Counted from the stretch's first letter, positions 5,786 through 13,243 are shown. The stretch is DNA of 17,014 bases from Actinomycetes bacterium (GCA_023405705.1 JAEXXR010000092.1:1-17014); one strand, 5' to 3'. A program made the numbers and translations. The notes: a model not told the origin generated them from the letters alone.

Positions 5786-6790
5786 ATGCGAGCCCTCGAC
5801 TTGTCCTCCGCCGTCGGTTTGCTGGCGCTGCAGCGCCTGCCTCGTGTTGGCCCTGCCACTGCGCTGAGAGCCGCGAGAGATGAATCATTTGGTGCTGCGC
5901 TCACTGCGCAGGTCGACCGGACCTGGCTTGAACGCGCGCTGACGGAAGCCGAAGAAGTCGTGGCGGTCCATTTGAGTGACGGCGTCCGGGCTATCTCGTT
6001 CTTCGACCGCGGATACCCGGAGCGCCTGCGTGGGATCCCGGATCCGCCTCCGGTGCTGTTCGTACGTGGCAACGCTGAACTGCTGAGTCGGCGTTCCCTC
6101 GCAGCCGTAGTCGGGACGCGGGAGCCAACGAGCTTCGGGGCGAGCGCCGCGCAGGCGTTGACCGCGACGCTTACGGCCGCGGGGTACGGAATCGTGAGTG
6201 GCTTGGCAAAGGGCATCGACACGATCGCGCATCGCGAGGCCGTGCGAACGGGCGCTCCGACGATCGCGGTCATGGGTGGTGGATTGGACCGCGTCTACCC
6301 CGCCGAGAACAAGGGCTTGGCGGCCGAGATCGTGGACGCAGGTGGCGCACTTGTTGCCGAGCAACCGTTTGGGACGCGTCCGCAGCGCAACCATCTCGTC
6401 GCCCGCGACCGCATCCAAAGCGGGCTGTCGGTCGCGGTCGTGGTCGGTCAGTGCGCGGTCAGCAGCGGCACGATGCATACGGTCCGCTATGCCGCCGCAC
6501 AAAGCCGTCCCGTGTTCGCACCGGTCCCGCACATCAGCAACGACGCTAGCGAGGGGTTGCGCGTTCTGCTCGAAACGCCCGCCAGCGAGCTCTGGCAGCG
6601 GGTACCTGCGTGGAAAAGAGCGCGCGCCTTGTGCGCGCAGTTGGGTGCTGCTCCACTTGCCCGTGGTGTGCAGCGCGCCGCTCTCGACGCGTTCGTCGCG
6701 TCCGTCGAGCAGAGCGCACACGCATCTCCACCGGATCGGGACCGCGGCACCCTGCTCACTCCACTCGACGCTAGTCCCCCTACAAGCTGA
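5786..6790 (+). CDS. DprA/Smf-family (SLOG fold) protein, possible antitoxin of a ShosTA-like module
   Basis: This is a 334-aa protein with a DprA Rossmann (SLOG) core. The N-terminal 1-95 region has the LQRLPRVGPATALR helix-hairpin-like start and YPERLRGIPDPPPVLFVRGN. The core has VVGTREPTSFG (108-118), SGLAKGIDTIAHR (138-150), GGGLDRVYP (164-172), RDRIQSGLS (207-215) and SSGTMHT (226-232). Canonical DprA loads RecA on single-stranded DNA during transformation. In defence modules a DprA homologue pairs with a phosphoribosyltransferase toxin (ShosA/ShosT). The C-terminus (250-334) is not the usual DML1/winged helix and is unrecognised. The gene ends inside the convergent HAD-PRTase gene, overlapping by 11 bp. 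It is not in the usual topA-dprA-xerC context, which favours an accessory role. The ATG start has no clear Shine-Dalgarno site. Confidence 0.8.
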   Translation: MRALDLSSAVGLLALQRLPRVGPATALRAARDESFGAALTAQVDRTWLERALTEAEEVVAVHLSDGVRAISFFDRGYPERLRGIPDPPPVLFVRGNAELLSRRSLAAVVGTREPTSFGASAAQALTATLTAAGYGIVSGLAKGIDTIAHREAVRTGAPTIAVMGGGLDRVYPAENKGLAAEIVDAGGALVAEQPFGTRPQRNHLVARDRIQSGLSVAVVVGQCAVSSGTMHTVRYAAAQSRPVFAPVPHISNDASEGLRVLLETPASELWQRVPAWKRARALCAQLGAAPLARGVQRAALDAFVASVEQSAHASPPDRDRGTLLTPLDASPPTS

Positions 6791-8015
6791 ACGTGTAGCC
6801 GCACCCGCCGCCATCGTCTTGCCAGCTGGAGCAGCCGACGAACCGGCCGTACCTTCCGTTTTTTGTACGCAGGGTCCCGTCACACTTCGGGCACGGCCGC
6901 CGCAGTTCGTCTTGCGTCACGCCGAGCGCCAAGACGGTGACGTGCGACGCGCCTTGCTCCAACAGAACATCCGCGCACGTCTCCGCCTGCCCGCCCTGTT
7001 CGATCGTAAGGACGTCCTCGAGCAACAGGACTCGCTCACCGTCCAGTTCATCGGCTTCGAAGCGGTTGGCGTTGGCCTTGGCTCGTTCCTCGTGGCGGAG
7101 GTACTTGTAACCCGGAACGTCGTAGCGCATCCTCAGTGCATTGCCGGAGGCGTAGGCGCCCAGGGCGTCGGCTGCTTCGATGCGGGCGACCTCGAAGCGG
7201 TCGTAGTCGGCATCGGGGCGCGGCGGTACTGAAGTGACGAGGTCGAACACGTGGTCTTTGGCGGCACGCTGCTCAGCAAACGCGCGGTAAACGGCTGCGG
7301 CGTCCTCCGCGTACATTGGATCGGATTTTGCGTCGAGCACGAGATGGGAGAGGCGATGCCGCGCGTGTCGCCAGTCGGCGGTCGTGAAGTACGCCCCCGC
7401 CGCGAAGACGTTCGGCGCGACGCGGACGAGCGTGCCTGCGTGCCACCGCGGCCTCACGCCGTCGAGGAGCGCCTCACCCAACGGTCGCAGGGGATCGATC
7501 TCCTCGAACGCGTCGAGCAGCCGCTCGGGACGGGCGACGGCGATGTCGGGCCAGCGGCGGCGCCAGTCGTCCGTCGCATCGCGCGACCAGAGCGTGCCGA
7601 TCGTGAAGGCATCTGCCGAGGCCGCTGCGTGGAGGTCATCGCTCGATCCGCTGATGAGAACAAAGGTGCTCAGCTCAGGTTCGAAACGCTCGGGCACCAG
7701 CCATGACGTCGGGTCCCGCGTCTGTGGGACAAGGTCCTCGTGTGAGATGACGACGTCGTATGCGATGTCGAACGCTTCGAGCAGATCGACCGCGACCGCG
7801 TAGGGGAAGCGCGTGAGCATCCCGACCGAGTAGCCGAACTCCTGCACCCGCCGCGGTAGATCATGCGGCGCGATCGTGCTTCTCTTGATTGTGAGCGGCT
7901 CCACCTCGGCCATCCGCTCGGCGGTCTCGTCCCAGCGGCCGTCGTCCCGGGCATCGCGCAGCGCGCTGGTGTCCAGGAGCGTCTCGTCGAGGTCAAACAC
8001 GATCGCCGTCGACAC
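6780..8015 (-). CDS. HAD phosphatase-ComF-like phosphoribosyltransferase-zinc ribbon fusion, possible ShosT-like toxin
   Basis: This 411-aa protein has three domains. Residues 1-170 are HAD hydrolase-like: motif I FDLDETLLD (nucleophile D8, D10), motif II-like GMLTRFP, and a motif IV-like GSSDD (123-127) in place of GDSxxD. Residues about 200-370 are a phosphoribosyltransferase of ComF type (VLLLEDVLTIEQGGQ at 329-343). The PRPP loop is unusual: ED replaces DD and IEQGG replaces TGAT. Residues 372-411 are a topoisomerase-type C4 zinc ribbon (C375, C378, C395, C405; NGRYGRFVGC). HAD plus PRTase next to DprA recalls the ShosTA phage-defence/toxin pair, but there the genes are, as I recall, co-directional, whereas here they converge and overlap. 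The start is GTG at 8013-8015, without a good Shine-Dalgarno site but with a TATAAA box 10 nt upstream. Domain calls are firm; the toxin role is inference. Confidence 0.75.
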   Translation of the reverse strand: MSTAIVFDLDETLLDTSALRDARDDGRWDETAERMAEVEPLTIKRSTIAPHDLPRRVQEFGYSVGMLTRFPYAVAVDLLEAFDIAYDVVISHEDLVPQTRDPTSWLVPERFEPELSTFVLISGSSDDLHAAASADAFTIGTLWSRDATDDWRRRWPDIAVARPERLLDAFEEIDPLRPLGEALLDGVRPRWHAGTLVRVAPNVFAAGAYFTTADWRHARHRLSHLVLDAKSDPMYAEDAAAVYRAFAEQRAAKDHVFDLVTSVPPRPDADYDRFEVARIEAADALGAYASGNALRMRYDVPGYKYLRHEERAKANANRFEADELDGERVLLLEDVLTIEQGGQAETCADVLLEQGASHVTVLALGVTQDELRRPCPKCDGTLRTKNGRYGRFVGCSSWQDDGGGCGYTFSL

Positions 8016-8025
8016 GGTCAGCTGC

Positions 8026-8031
8026 TTTATA
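8026..8031 (-). promoter_or_regulatory. Possible -10 box of the HAD-PRTase gene
   Basis: The minus strand reads TATAAA 10 nt before the GTG start, in an otherwise GC-rich region. This would give a leader of only a few nt. No matching -35 hexamer is seen at 16-18 nt. Confidence 0.3.
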
Positions 8032-8226
8032 GCCCGCGGACTGGCTTGATGCGCCGGTTTGCTGGCGACCGTAGTTCGTCTCGGCCCCCGTGTCAGGAGC
8101 GCGCGACTGCGAGGCCCTGCGCCGTCATCGTGGAGCGGACCATATTGCTATTCGAGGCAATTAACCGAGATTCCCAGCGTTTGCAGGGGGAACCGGGCAC
8201 GTGAGCGGCTCTCCGCGGTCGGATGT

Positions 8227-8265
8227 CTGACGGACGCCTTGCCGCGCGCGGCGCCGTCCCGTCAG
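8227..8265. terminator. Large GC-rich hairpin between the HEPN and HAD-PRTase genes
   Basis: CTGACGGACG (8227-8236) pairs with CGTCCCGTCAG (8255-8265) with one bulged base. Inside lies the perfect palindrome GCCGCGCGCGGC (8241-8252). It sits about 60 nt beyond the stop of the HEPN gene and could end its transcript, but no T-run follows. The rest of 8016-8325 holds no gene I can support; 8140-8175 is AT-richer. Confidence 0.35.
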
Positions 8266-8325
8266 GCGGGTGCGAGGCGCAACGGCCGGCACAGCAGGCT
8301 CGGAACGACTGGCTCGCGGCGGCTT

Positions 8326-9141
8326 CTACGGCGAGGCGGTTTCGTTGGAGATGCTGCTGAGGCGGCGGTGTTCGGCGCGGTCGATCAGGCGCATGAGGAG
8401 GTCGGCGAGGAGGACGTATTCGGCGGCCTCCACGGGGTCGGGCCAGTCGACTTCGGTGTGGACGAGGTTGTTGCGCACGGCGCCGAAGGCGCCGGCGAAG
8501 AGTTCCATGGTGCCGATGCGCTCGCCGGGCTCGGCGTCGGGGTCTGCGAGCGGGCCGTCTCTGGCTGAGAACGCCATCTTCATGAGCGGTACGCCGGTGA
8601 GGCGGTTGCCGTTGCTGCTGCGGGGATCGTCGACGAGGTCTCGTACGCGTGTCTCGATCGCGCGGAGGGCGAGCAGGGCGGCTTGTTCGAAAGCGCCGAT
8701 CGTGACGGCGTCGCGGAGGCGCTCAGCGAGCATGGGGTGGAGCTCGAGGCCGATGCGGCGGCGAGCGGCGAGCAGTGCGGGCCCGTTGTCGCCGGCGTTG
8801 AGGATGCGCTTGCCGAGCCGGGTGAGCATGAACGGCTCGCCGATGCCGTCGGTGGTGTAGCGGGGGTCCTTCGGCGGCCAGTTGACGATCAGCCCGTCGA
8901 GGGCGAGTTGCTGCCATGCCTCGACCAGGCCGCGCGTCGCGGCCGGGTATGCGGCGAAGGTCGCGGTGGCCGTACGCGTCACGGTGCCTGGGGCGGTCGG
9001 TGTCGCGGCGAGGAGCAGCTCGCCGAGCAGGAGATCACGTCGGACGGTTCTTGCCGGGGGGATGTGCTGCAGCAGTCGGAGCGCGAGGGTTTGGGGCGGC
9101 AGTTGTTCGAGGTCGTCCAGCGACGGGTTCTCGGGCGGCAT
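8326..9141 (-). CDS. HEPN-domain protein of the Ymh/Abi-like family (TIGR02391-type)
   Basis: This is a 271-aa cytosolic protein. The N-terminal half has helical segments and a winged-helix-like stretch (LIVNWPPKDPRYTT, GEPFMLTRLGKRIL). The C-terminal about 120 residues match the Ymh family: FEQAALLALRAIETRVRDLV, GVPLMKMAFS, ELFAGAFGAVRNNLVH and VEAAEYVLLADLLMRLIDRA. RNNLVH (R223 to H228) is the RxxxxH motif of HEPN ribonucleases. In this superfamily it cuts RNA and often acts as an abortive-infection or toxin effector. No antitoxin such as an MNT nucleotidyltransferase is adjacent, so it may be self-contained or act with a neighbour. The ATG at 9139-9141 lies 43 nt beyond the stop of the upstream cutinase-RTX gene on the same strand, so co-transcription is possible but functionally unlikely. 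No strong Shine-Dalgarno site. Confidence 0.75.
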   Translation of the reverse strand: MPPENPSLDDLEQLPPQTLALRLLQHIPPARTVRRDLLLGELLLAATPTAPGTVTRTATATFAAYPAATRGLVEAWQQLALDGLIVNWPPKDPRYTTDGIGEPFMLTRLGKRILNAGDNGPALLAARRRIGLELHPMLAERLRDAVTIGAFEQAALLALRAIETRVRDLVDDPRSSNGNRLTGVPLMKMAFSARDGPLADPDAEPGERIGTMELFAGAFGAVRNNLVHTEVDWPDPVEAAEYVLLADLLMRLIDRAEHRRLSSISNETASP

Positions 9142-9184
9142 GCCGCTCAGTATCCGCCGCTGGTCGGCTGTGCCGCGTCAGCTG

Positions 9185-11110
9185 TCAGGGGACTGGGGCT
9201 TGTTCGAGCTCGCAGGTGTTGTCGCGCTCGACGGTCGTGTCTTGGACGGTGTCGCGCACGAGCGTGTCGTTGCCGTCGCCGCAGCTGAAATAGGTGTCGG
9301 TGTCGCTGTCGGCGGCGCGGAGTTCGTCGTCGCCGGCTTCGGCGAGGAATATGTCGGCGCCGCTGGCGCCGGCGAGGAAGTCGGCGCCTTCGCCGCCGCG
9401 CAGGACGTCGTCGTCGGTGGCGCCGTAGAGGGTGTCGTCGCCCCAGCCGCCGTCGAGGTTGTCGTTGCCGCTCTGGCCGAGCAGTTCGTCGTGGTCGTCG
9501 CCGCCGTTGAGGAAGTCGTCGTCGGCGCCGCCGTCGAGATCGTCGTTGCCGGCGTCGCCGTCGATCCAGTCGAGGCCATTGCCGCCTGACAGCTCGTCGC
9601 GGCCGTCGCCGCCGTCGAGGGAGTCGTCGCCGTCTCCGCCGGTGAGGATGTCGAGGCCGTCTCCGCCGTCGAGCCAGTCTGCGGCGGCGCTGCCGGTGAT
9701 GGTGTCGTTGCCGTCTCCGCCTTCCAGCCAGTCTGCGCCGGCGGTGCCGTCGAGGATGTCGTTGCCGGGGCCGCCGGTGATGAAGTCGTCGACGTTGCCG
9801 TCGATTTCGTCGTTGCCGGCGCCGCCTTCAAGGTAGTCGCCGTCCTCGGGGCCGGTTCCGAGTCCGTCGATGTGGTCGTCGCCGTCGCCGCCTTCGATGT
9901 AGTCGTAGCCTGGGCTGGCCTGGATGGTGTCGTCGCCGTCGCCGGCTATCATCGCTTCGCCGTTGGCGCCGCCGATGAGGATGTCGTTGCCGGCGCCGGC
10001 GTCGAGGTAGTTGGAGCCGTCGCCGCCGGCGACCGTGTCGGCGCCGGCTCCTGTGGCGATCCAGTCGGCGCCGGGGCCGCCGTCGACGGTGTCGGTGCCT
10101 GAGTCGGGTCGGCCGCCCGGTCCGATCGTGCAGATCTGGTCGGTGCCGTCGAGGCCGTTGACGGTGTCGTTGCCGCCCATCCCGACGATCACGTCGTCGC
10201 CGGAGGTGCCAGCGAGCGTGTCGTTGCCGGTGGTTCCGACGATGGTCGGTCGAGCACCGTTGCAGCGGTAGCTCTGCAGCGCGATCTCGGCGATCGCCTC
10301 GGCCCAGACTTCTTGATCCGCGGCGTCCTGGTAGCCGGTGGTGTGAATGCTGTGCCCGGCAGCGAAGAAGAAGTCGCCGATGAGGTCTCTTATCTCGTCG
10401 GTTTGGCAGACGAGGTCGTGCTCCCAGCAGATCGAGATGGTGCTGTCCCCGGTCTCCGCGGGCGGCTCGTAGTCGGGCTCCTCTTGGTAGAGCAGCCCGC
10501 GCTTTTCCGGGCCCGCGTCGCCGAGGTGCAGACCGGGGCCGTCGGGGTCATAGCCCGGGTCGGCGATCAGCACGAGCGCCGCGATCGCGTCATCGTCGCC
10601 GTTGACGAGGAAGCCTGCACCGTTGCGGGCGGCGGCGGCGCCCTGGGAGAAGCCCATCAGCACGATTCGCGTCGCTCCGCACTGCTGCAGGACGGCGTTG
10701 GTCAACACGCGAATGTTCACGCGCCCCTGATCGATCGACTCGAACCCGTCGGGATCGCCGCTGAAGAAGTCGCCGAGGTCGACCGCCGGGTAGGGGTTGT
10801 TCATCGCGGCCGTCGTCAGGCCGCGGCCGGCGAGCTGATCAGCGAGGTGAGCGGCGAGACCGTAGACCTCTGGGCCCATGTCGAGCGTGCCCGGGTCGCT
10901 CGCCGGCTGACCCGATCCGCGGCTGCCGATCACGAGCATGTCCGGACAGGTCGGATCGTTCAACGACCACTCCTCGATCGACGGGTCCGCAGCCGCGATC
11001 GCCGGCGTGGCGACGGATGTCACCGCAGCAACCGCGATGGCTGCGGCGACCTGCCGCAGCCGACGCGCCGTCGGTGCCGAGCTCAACGAACCGAGCATAG
11101 CCGTACGCAC
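9185..11110 (-). CDS. Secreted cutinase-like esterase with C-terminal RTX calcium-binding repeats
   Basis: This is a 641-aa exported protein. Residues 1-41 are a signal peptide (RRLRQ, then VAAAIAVAAVTSVA, cleaved near AIAA). Residues 45-285 are a cutinase/alpha-beta hydrolase: DPTCPDMLVIGSRGSGQP holds the oxyanion region, GFSQG the nucleophile (S155), CWEHDLVC the Asp (D232) between the conserved Cys pair, and AAGHSIHTTGY the His (H253 or H256). Residues about 290-600 are a long run of RTX nonapeptides (GGDGNDTI, GGAGNDEIDG types) that fold on calcium outside the cell. The last about 40 residues contain a Cys pair (FSCGDGND, NTCELE), a common end for actinobacterial RTX proteins. The likely role is ester hydrolysis on cutin, suberin, polyester or lipid. 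The start is GTG at 11108-11110 with GGAGG 5 nt upstream and a promoter at 11177-11205. Cutinases normally lack RTX tails. Confidence 0.85.
   Translation of the reverse strand: MRTAMLGSLSSAPTARRLRQVAAAIAVAAVTSVATPAIAAADPSIEEWSLNDPTCPDMLVIGSRGSGQPASDPGTLDMGPEVYGLAAHLADQLAGRGLTTAAMNNPYPAVDLGDFFSGDPDGFESIDQGRVNIRVLTNAVLQQCGATRIVLMGFSQGAAAARNGAGFLVNGDDDAIAALVLIADPGYDPDGPGLHLGDAGPEKRGLLYQEEPDYEPPAETGDSTISICWEHDLVCQTDEIRDLIGDFFFAAGHSIHTTGYQDAADQEVWAEAIAEIALQSYRCNGARPTIVGTTGNDTLAGTSGDDVIVGMGGNDTVNGLDGTDQICTIGPGGRPDSGTDTVDGGPGADWIATGAGADTVAGGDGSNYLDAGAGNDILIGGANGEAMIAGDGDDTIQASPGYDYIEGGDGDDHIDGLGTGPEDGDYLEGGAGNDEIDGNVDDFITGGPGNDILDGTAGADWLEGGDGNDTITGSAAADWLDGGDGLDILTGGDGDDSLDGGDGRDELSGGNGLDWIDGDAGNDDLDGGADDDFLNGGDDHDELLGQSGNDNLDGGWGDDTLYGATDDDVLRGGEGADFLAGASGADIFLAEAGDDELRAADSDTDTYFSCGDGNDTLVRDTVQDTTVERDNTCELEQAPVP
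9310..10243 (-). repeat. RTX repeat-coding DNA, degenerate 27-nt periodicity
   Basis: The DNA for the RTX array consists of imperfect 9-codon units (GGxGxDxUx). It reads on the plus strand as recurrent GTCGTCGCCGTCGCCGCC-like blocks. Units vary in spelling, so this is protein repetition rather than a fresh satellite. Confidence 0.75.
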
Positions 11111-11176
11111 CCAGGCCTCCCTCGCCCTCGTCCTACGTCGTCGGTGTGCGCGCGGCGCCCACCGTCCCCTGGCAGG

Positions 11177-11205
11177 AATCTAGTAGAACGTCGCGGCGGG
11201 TGCAA
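11177..11205 (-). promoter_or_regulatory. Sigma70-type promoter of the cutinase-RTX gene
   Basis: On the minus strand TTGCAC (-35, 11200-11205) and TAGATT (-10, 11177-11182) are separated by exactly 17 nt. The predicted leader to the GTG at 11110 is about 60 nt and contains the GGGAGG ribosome site. It lies in the gap after the small HTH-like gene, so the cutinase gene is likely its own transcription unit. Confidence 0.55.
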
Positions 11206-11280
11206 TGCCCCGCTGTTGGTTGGGGTGGCCGCCGCACCAGTGGGCTGCGGCGGCAGCGGCCTCCATCTCGGGGCCAGCGC

Positions 11281-11655
11281 TCAGGCGGTGATCTCGTCGC
11301 CTGGGAGAGTGAGGGAGGCCGTGTCCTGGCGGTTGAGGAGGTGGACGGCGTGCGCGGGCCAGTCGGCGACCCATCGCCAGCGCTGCGGTCGGCTCGTTGC
11401 GGCTCTGGCGACCTGTTCTGCGGCGAGTGCTCGGCGCCGATGGTCGCGGGCGGTGTCGCGATCGCATCTCAGCTCGCGGGCGAGGTCGTAGTCGGTGAAG
11501 ATTCCGAGCCGGCGCATCGCGCGGATCGCATCGATCCTGGGGTCTCCGGTATCGATCCGCGCGATCCCGCGCTCTTGCAGCGCGGCGTCGAGTTGGCGGG
11601 TCAAGCCGGCCAGCGCGTCGACCAGGTCGCGCAGTTCCTCGTCGCTGGTCTCCAT
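11281..11655 (-). CDS. Small hypothetical protein with helix-turn-helix-like segment
   Basis: This 124-aa cytosolic protein belongs to no family I recognise. Residues 1-30 are an amphipathic helix (EELRDLVDALAGLTRQLDAA). Residues about 42-80 (IDAIRAMRRL, then GIFTDYDLARELRCDRDTAR and DHRRRAL) have the spacing of a helix-turn-helix with a basic recognition helix, suggesting a DNA-binding regulator. The C-terminus carries a Trp-rich patch (RWRWVADWPAHAVHLL). ATG at 11653-11655 is taken as the start; a GTG sits one codon earlier. No Shine-Dalgarno site is evident. It lies between the unrecognised gene at 11892-12503 and the cutinase gene, all on the minus strand. Confidence 0.55.
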   Translation of the reverse strand: METSDEELRDLVDALAGLTRQLDAALQERGIARIDTGDPRIDAIRAMRRLGIFTDYDLARELRCDRDTARDHRRRALAAEQVARAATSRPQRWRWVADWPAHAVHLLNRQDTASLTLPGDEITA

Positions 11656-11759
11656 CACGGCGCAGCGTAGTGCGCCGCCTGCACGGCGGCGCCGCTCCGC
11701 GCGCGGCCGTCGGCCGAGCCGCCCACAGCTCGTGCGTTGGCCGCCCCGTCGAGTCTAGG

Positions 11760-11851
11760 TATCCGGGCGCGCAGCCAGCCAGCCGGGCGCGGCATCCGGC
11801 GCCTTGTGCGGCGGTCGGCTGCGCGCGCCCGTCTGCGGGGCCGCCCGGATA
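11760..11851. terminator. Long nested inverted repeat downstream of the 11892-12503 gene
   Basis: TATCCGGGCG (11760-11769) is perfectly complementary to CGCCCGGATA (11842-11851). Just inside, GCGCGCAGCC (11767-11776) matches GGCTGCGCGC (11817-11826). The arms nest into a large GC-rich stem about 40 nt beyond the stop of the upstream gene. It has no T-run, as is usual for terminators in high-GC actinobacteria. A terminator role is inference. Confidence 0.4.
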
Positions 11852-11891
11852 GCACGCTCCCGGGACGAGGATCTGCAGCGAGGGTGGTGGG

Positions 11892-12503
11892 CTACAGGGT
11901 GGGGCGGCCCTCCTCGATCTCGACGGCGATCCATGTGGCGAACTGGCTGTCGAGCGGCATGATCGGCACCCCGATGAGGCGGCGCTCGGCGGCGCCGGCG
12001 GATCCTCTTAGGGTGCGGTCGTAGGTGATGTAGCGCATCGTGTTCTCCGGTCTCCAGTCGAGCGGCATCGCGTAGATGACGCGCAGCTGGTCGCGGTCGA
12101 CGCGCTGGCGGCTCAGCACGAGTTGGCGCTGGATCGAGTCGGCGCACCGTCCGACGTCGATCTGGGGGCCGATGATCCACCACCGTCTGTGGGCGAACAC
12201 CAGCGTCTGGGAGTACGGCACGCGGTAGCAGCCGAGAAAGTGGGACTCATAGCCGTGTGCGCGCAGCACCGTCCGCACGCGCTGGACGGTGTCGGAGGTC
12301 GCGGTGAACAGCTCGATCTCTTCGGTGGTCGTGAGCGCGCGCTGCGGATCAACGACTGACACGAAGATGCCGTTAATTGTTGGGGGAGGCAGGGGGATAC
12401 AGGCCTGCTCAGGTTTGGTGATTCTCACGAAGGGGTCCTTCGACTCAGCCGCCGTGAAAGGGGGGTGCGGCGGCAGGGGGAGGCCGTCGAGTACGTGGAG
12501 CAT
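11892..12503 (-). CDS. Hypothetical protein of unknown family
   Basis: From the ATG at 12501-12503 the protein is 203 aa. I do not recognise it. It has mixed alpha/beta character: INGIFVSVVD, TEEIELFTATSDTVQRVRTV, ESHFLGCYRVPYSQTLVFAH, RRWWIIGPQIDVG, DQLRVIYAMPLDW, and IGVPIMPLDSQFATWIAVEI. There is no signal peptide or membrane helix. The frame stays open to an ATG at 12797 (301 aa), but that 98-residue extension is Arg/Pro-rich with no conserved look and spans AT-richer DNA, so the internal ATG is preferred with modest confidence. A short GGAGC/GCTCC hairpin lies directly before the ATG; no Shine-Dalgarno site is evident. Its gene neighbours give no functional hint. Confidence 0.55.
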   Translation of the reverse strand: MLHVLDGLPLPPHPPFTAAESKDPFVRITKPEQACIPLPPPTINGIFVSVVDPQRALTTTEEIELFTATSDTVQRVRTVLRAHGYESHFLGCYRVPYSQTLVFAHRRWWIIGPQIDVGRCADSIQRQLVLSRQRVDRDQLRVIYAMPLDWRPENTMRYITYDRTLRGSAGAAERRLIGVPIMPLDSQFATWIAVEIEEGRPTL

Positions 12504-12825
12504 GCGGAGCGTCCGTGCTCCGTCCCTATGTCGTGTGATGTGAACCGTCGGGACCCGACGTCCCCGGCGCGCCGTCGGCTCTGGATCCGCGAGCACGGAA
12601 GGCGCGACAGAACAGGGAGGGCGTAGCTGGGTGCGCCGGAAGGACGCGGGTCTTCGCGCGGGTGGCTCTCCTCGACTCAGTTTCGTCGTGATCCGATGCT
12701 GGTACTGCCGACTGGAATCCAGCTCAATATAAACAGCGCCGGCTCTTGGCGCAAGCGCCCACCGCGCCTCCCTGAGTCCTAAAGAAGCCCTGACCATTCA
12801 GTGCCGCAGCCCCGCCGCTAGGCGG

Positions 12826-12860
12826 ATATCCCTAGGGATATACACTTTGACCTAGGGTTA
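12826..12860. promoter_or_regulatory. 16-bp perfect palindrome plus 20-bp-spaced CCTAGGG repeat
   Basis: ATATCCCTAGGGATAT (12826-12841) is a perfect palindrome. CCTAGGGATA (12831-12840) recurs as CCTAGGGTTA (12851-12860), exactly 20 bp later, about two helical turns. This geometry fits cooperative binding of a dimeric regulator or replication/partition-type protein. It lies about 320 bp upstream of the start at 12503. Confidence 0.45.
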
Positions 12861-13058
12861 TCGGTCAGGAATCGCGATCGAAGTTAGACCGGTTTACCTT
12901 TTTCGCCTAAAAGGGGTGCAAAGCGAAAGTTCCGTCGCGCCGGGCTTCTGCAGCAACTATTGCGGTTGCTACATGTTCTTGGCTCATGATGGTAGGCTGC
13001 GCGCCGACTTTTAGGAACGCTTGTGTTCGGATGGGAGTCCGGACAGGAGAGCCGCCCG

Positions 13059-13196
13059 ATGAGACGATGGGAAATGGGGACAACAGGGTGCGCGCCCAAC
13101 GCGATCGGGTACCGAATTTCTCAAAGCTCGTGTCTCTACCCGACACACGAGAGATCTGCTCTGTGGCTGCGACTCCTCGTCTTGGGGACGTCGTGA
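13059..13196 (+). CDS. Possible small ORF (45 aa), unknown
   Basis: The ATG at 13059 has AGGAG 9 nt upstream and opens 45 codons ending at TGA 13194-13196. The peptide begins MRRWEMGTTGCAPNAIGYRI and ends SALWLRLLVLGTS. It is the best Shine-Dalgarno-supported start in this gene-poor stretch. There is no homology that I recognise, and such an ORF can arise by chance. Confidence 0.2.
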   Translation: MRRWEMGTTGCAPNAIGYRISQSSCLYPTHERSALWLRLLVLGTS

Positions 13197-13243
13197 TCAT
13201 CGCTGTCTGCCGACTGGAAACCGACTGATGACGGTGATTCAGA

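Noticed and set aside
5786..6790. Housekeeping competence dprA
   Set aside because: Motifs are DprA, but the gene lacks the usual topA/xerC neighbours and the usual C-terminal domain, and overlaps a HAD-PRTase gene, so an accessory role is favoured; not excluded.
9310..10243. Periodic repeats suggestive of a CRISPR array or satellite
   Set aside because: The periodicity is 27 nt with imperfect units and encodes RTX nonapeptides in frame; there are no unique spacers.
12504..12797. N-terminal extension of the 11892-12503 protein up to the ATG at 12797
   Set aside because: The added 98 residues are Arg/Pro-rich with no recognisable pattern and no ribosome site; kept only as an alternative start.
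12986..13228. Plus-strand open frame of 80 codons in the gene-poor region
   Set aside because: No ribosome site before its ATG; an overlapping 45-codon frame has a better one, and neither has recognisable content.
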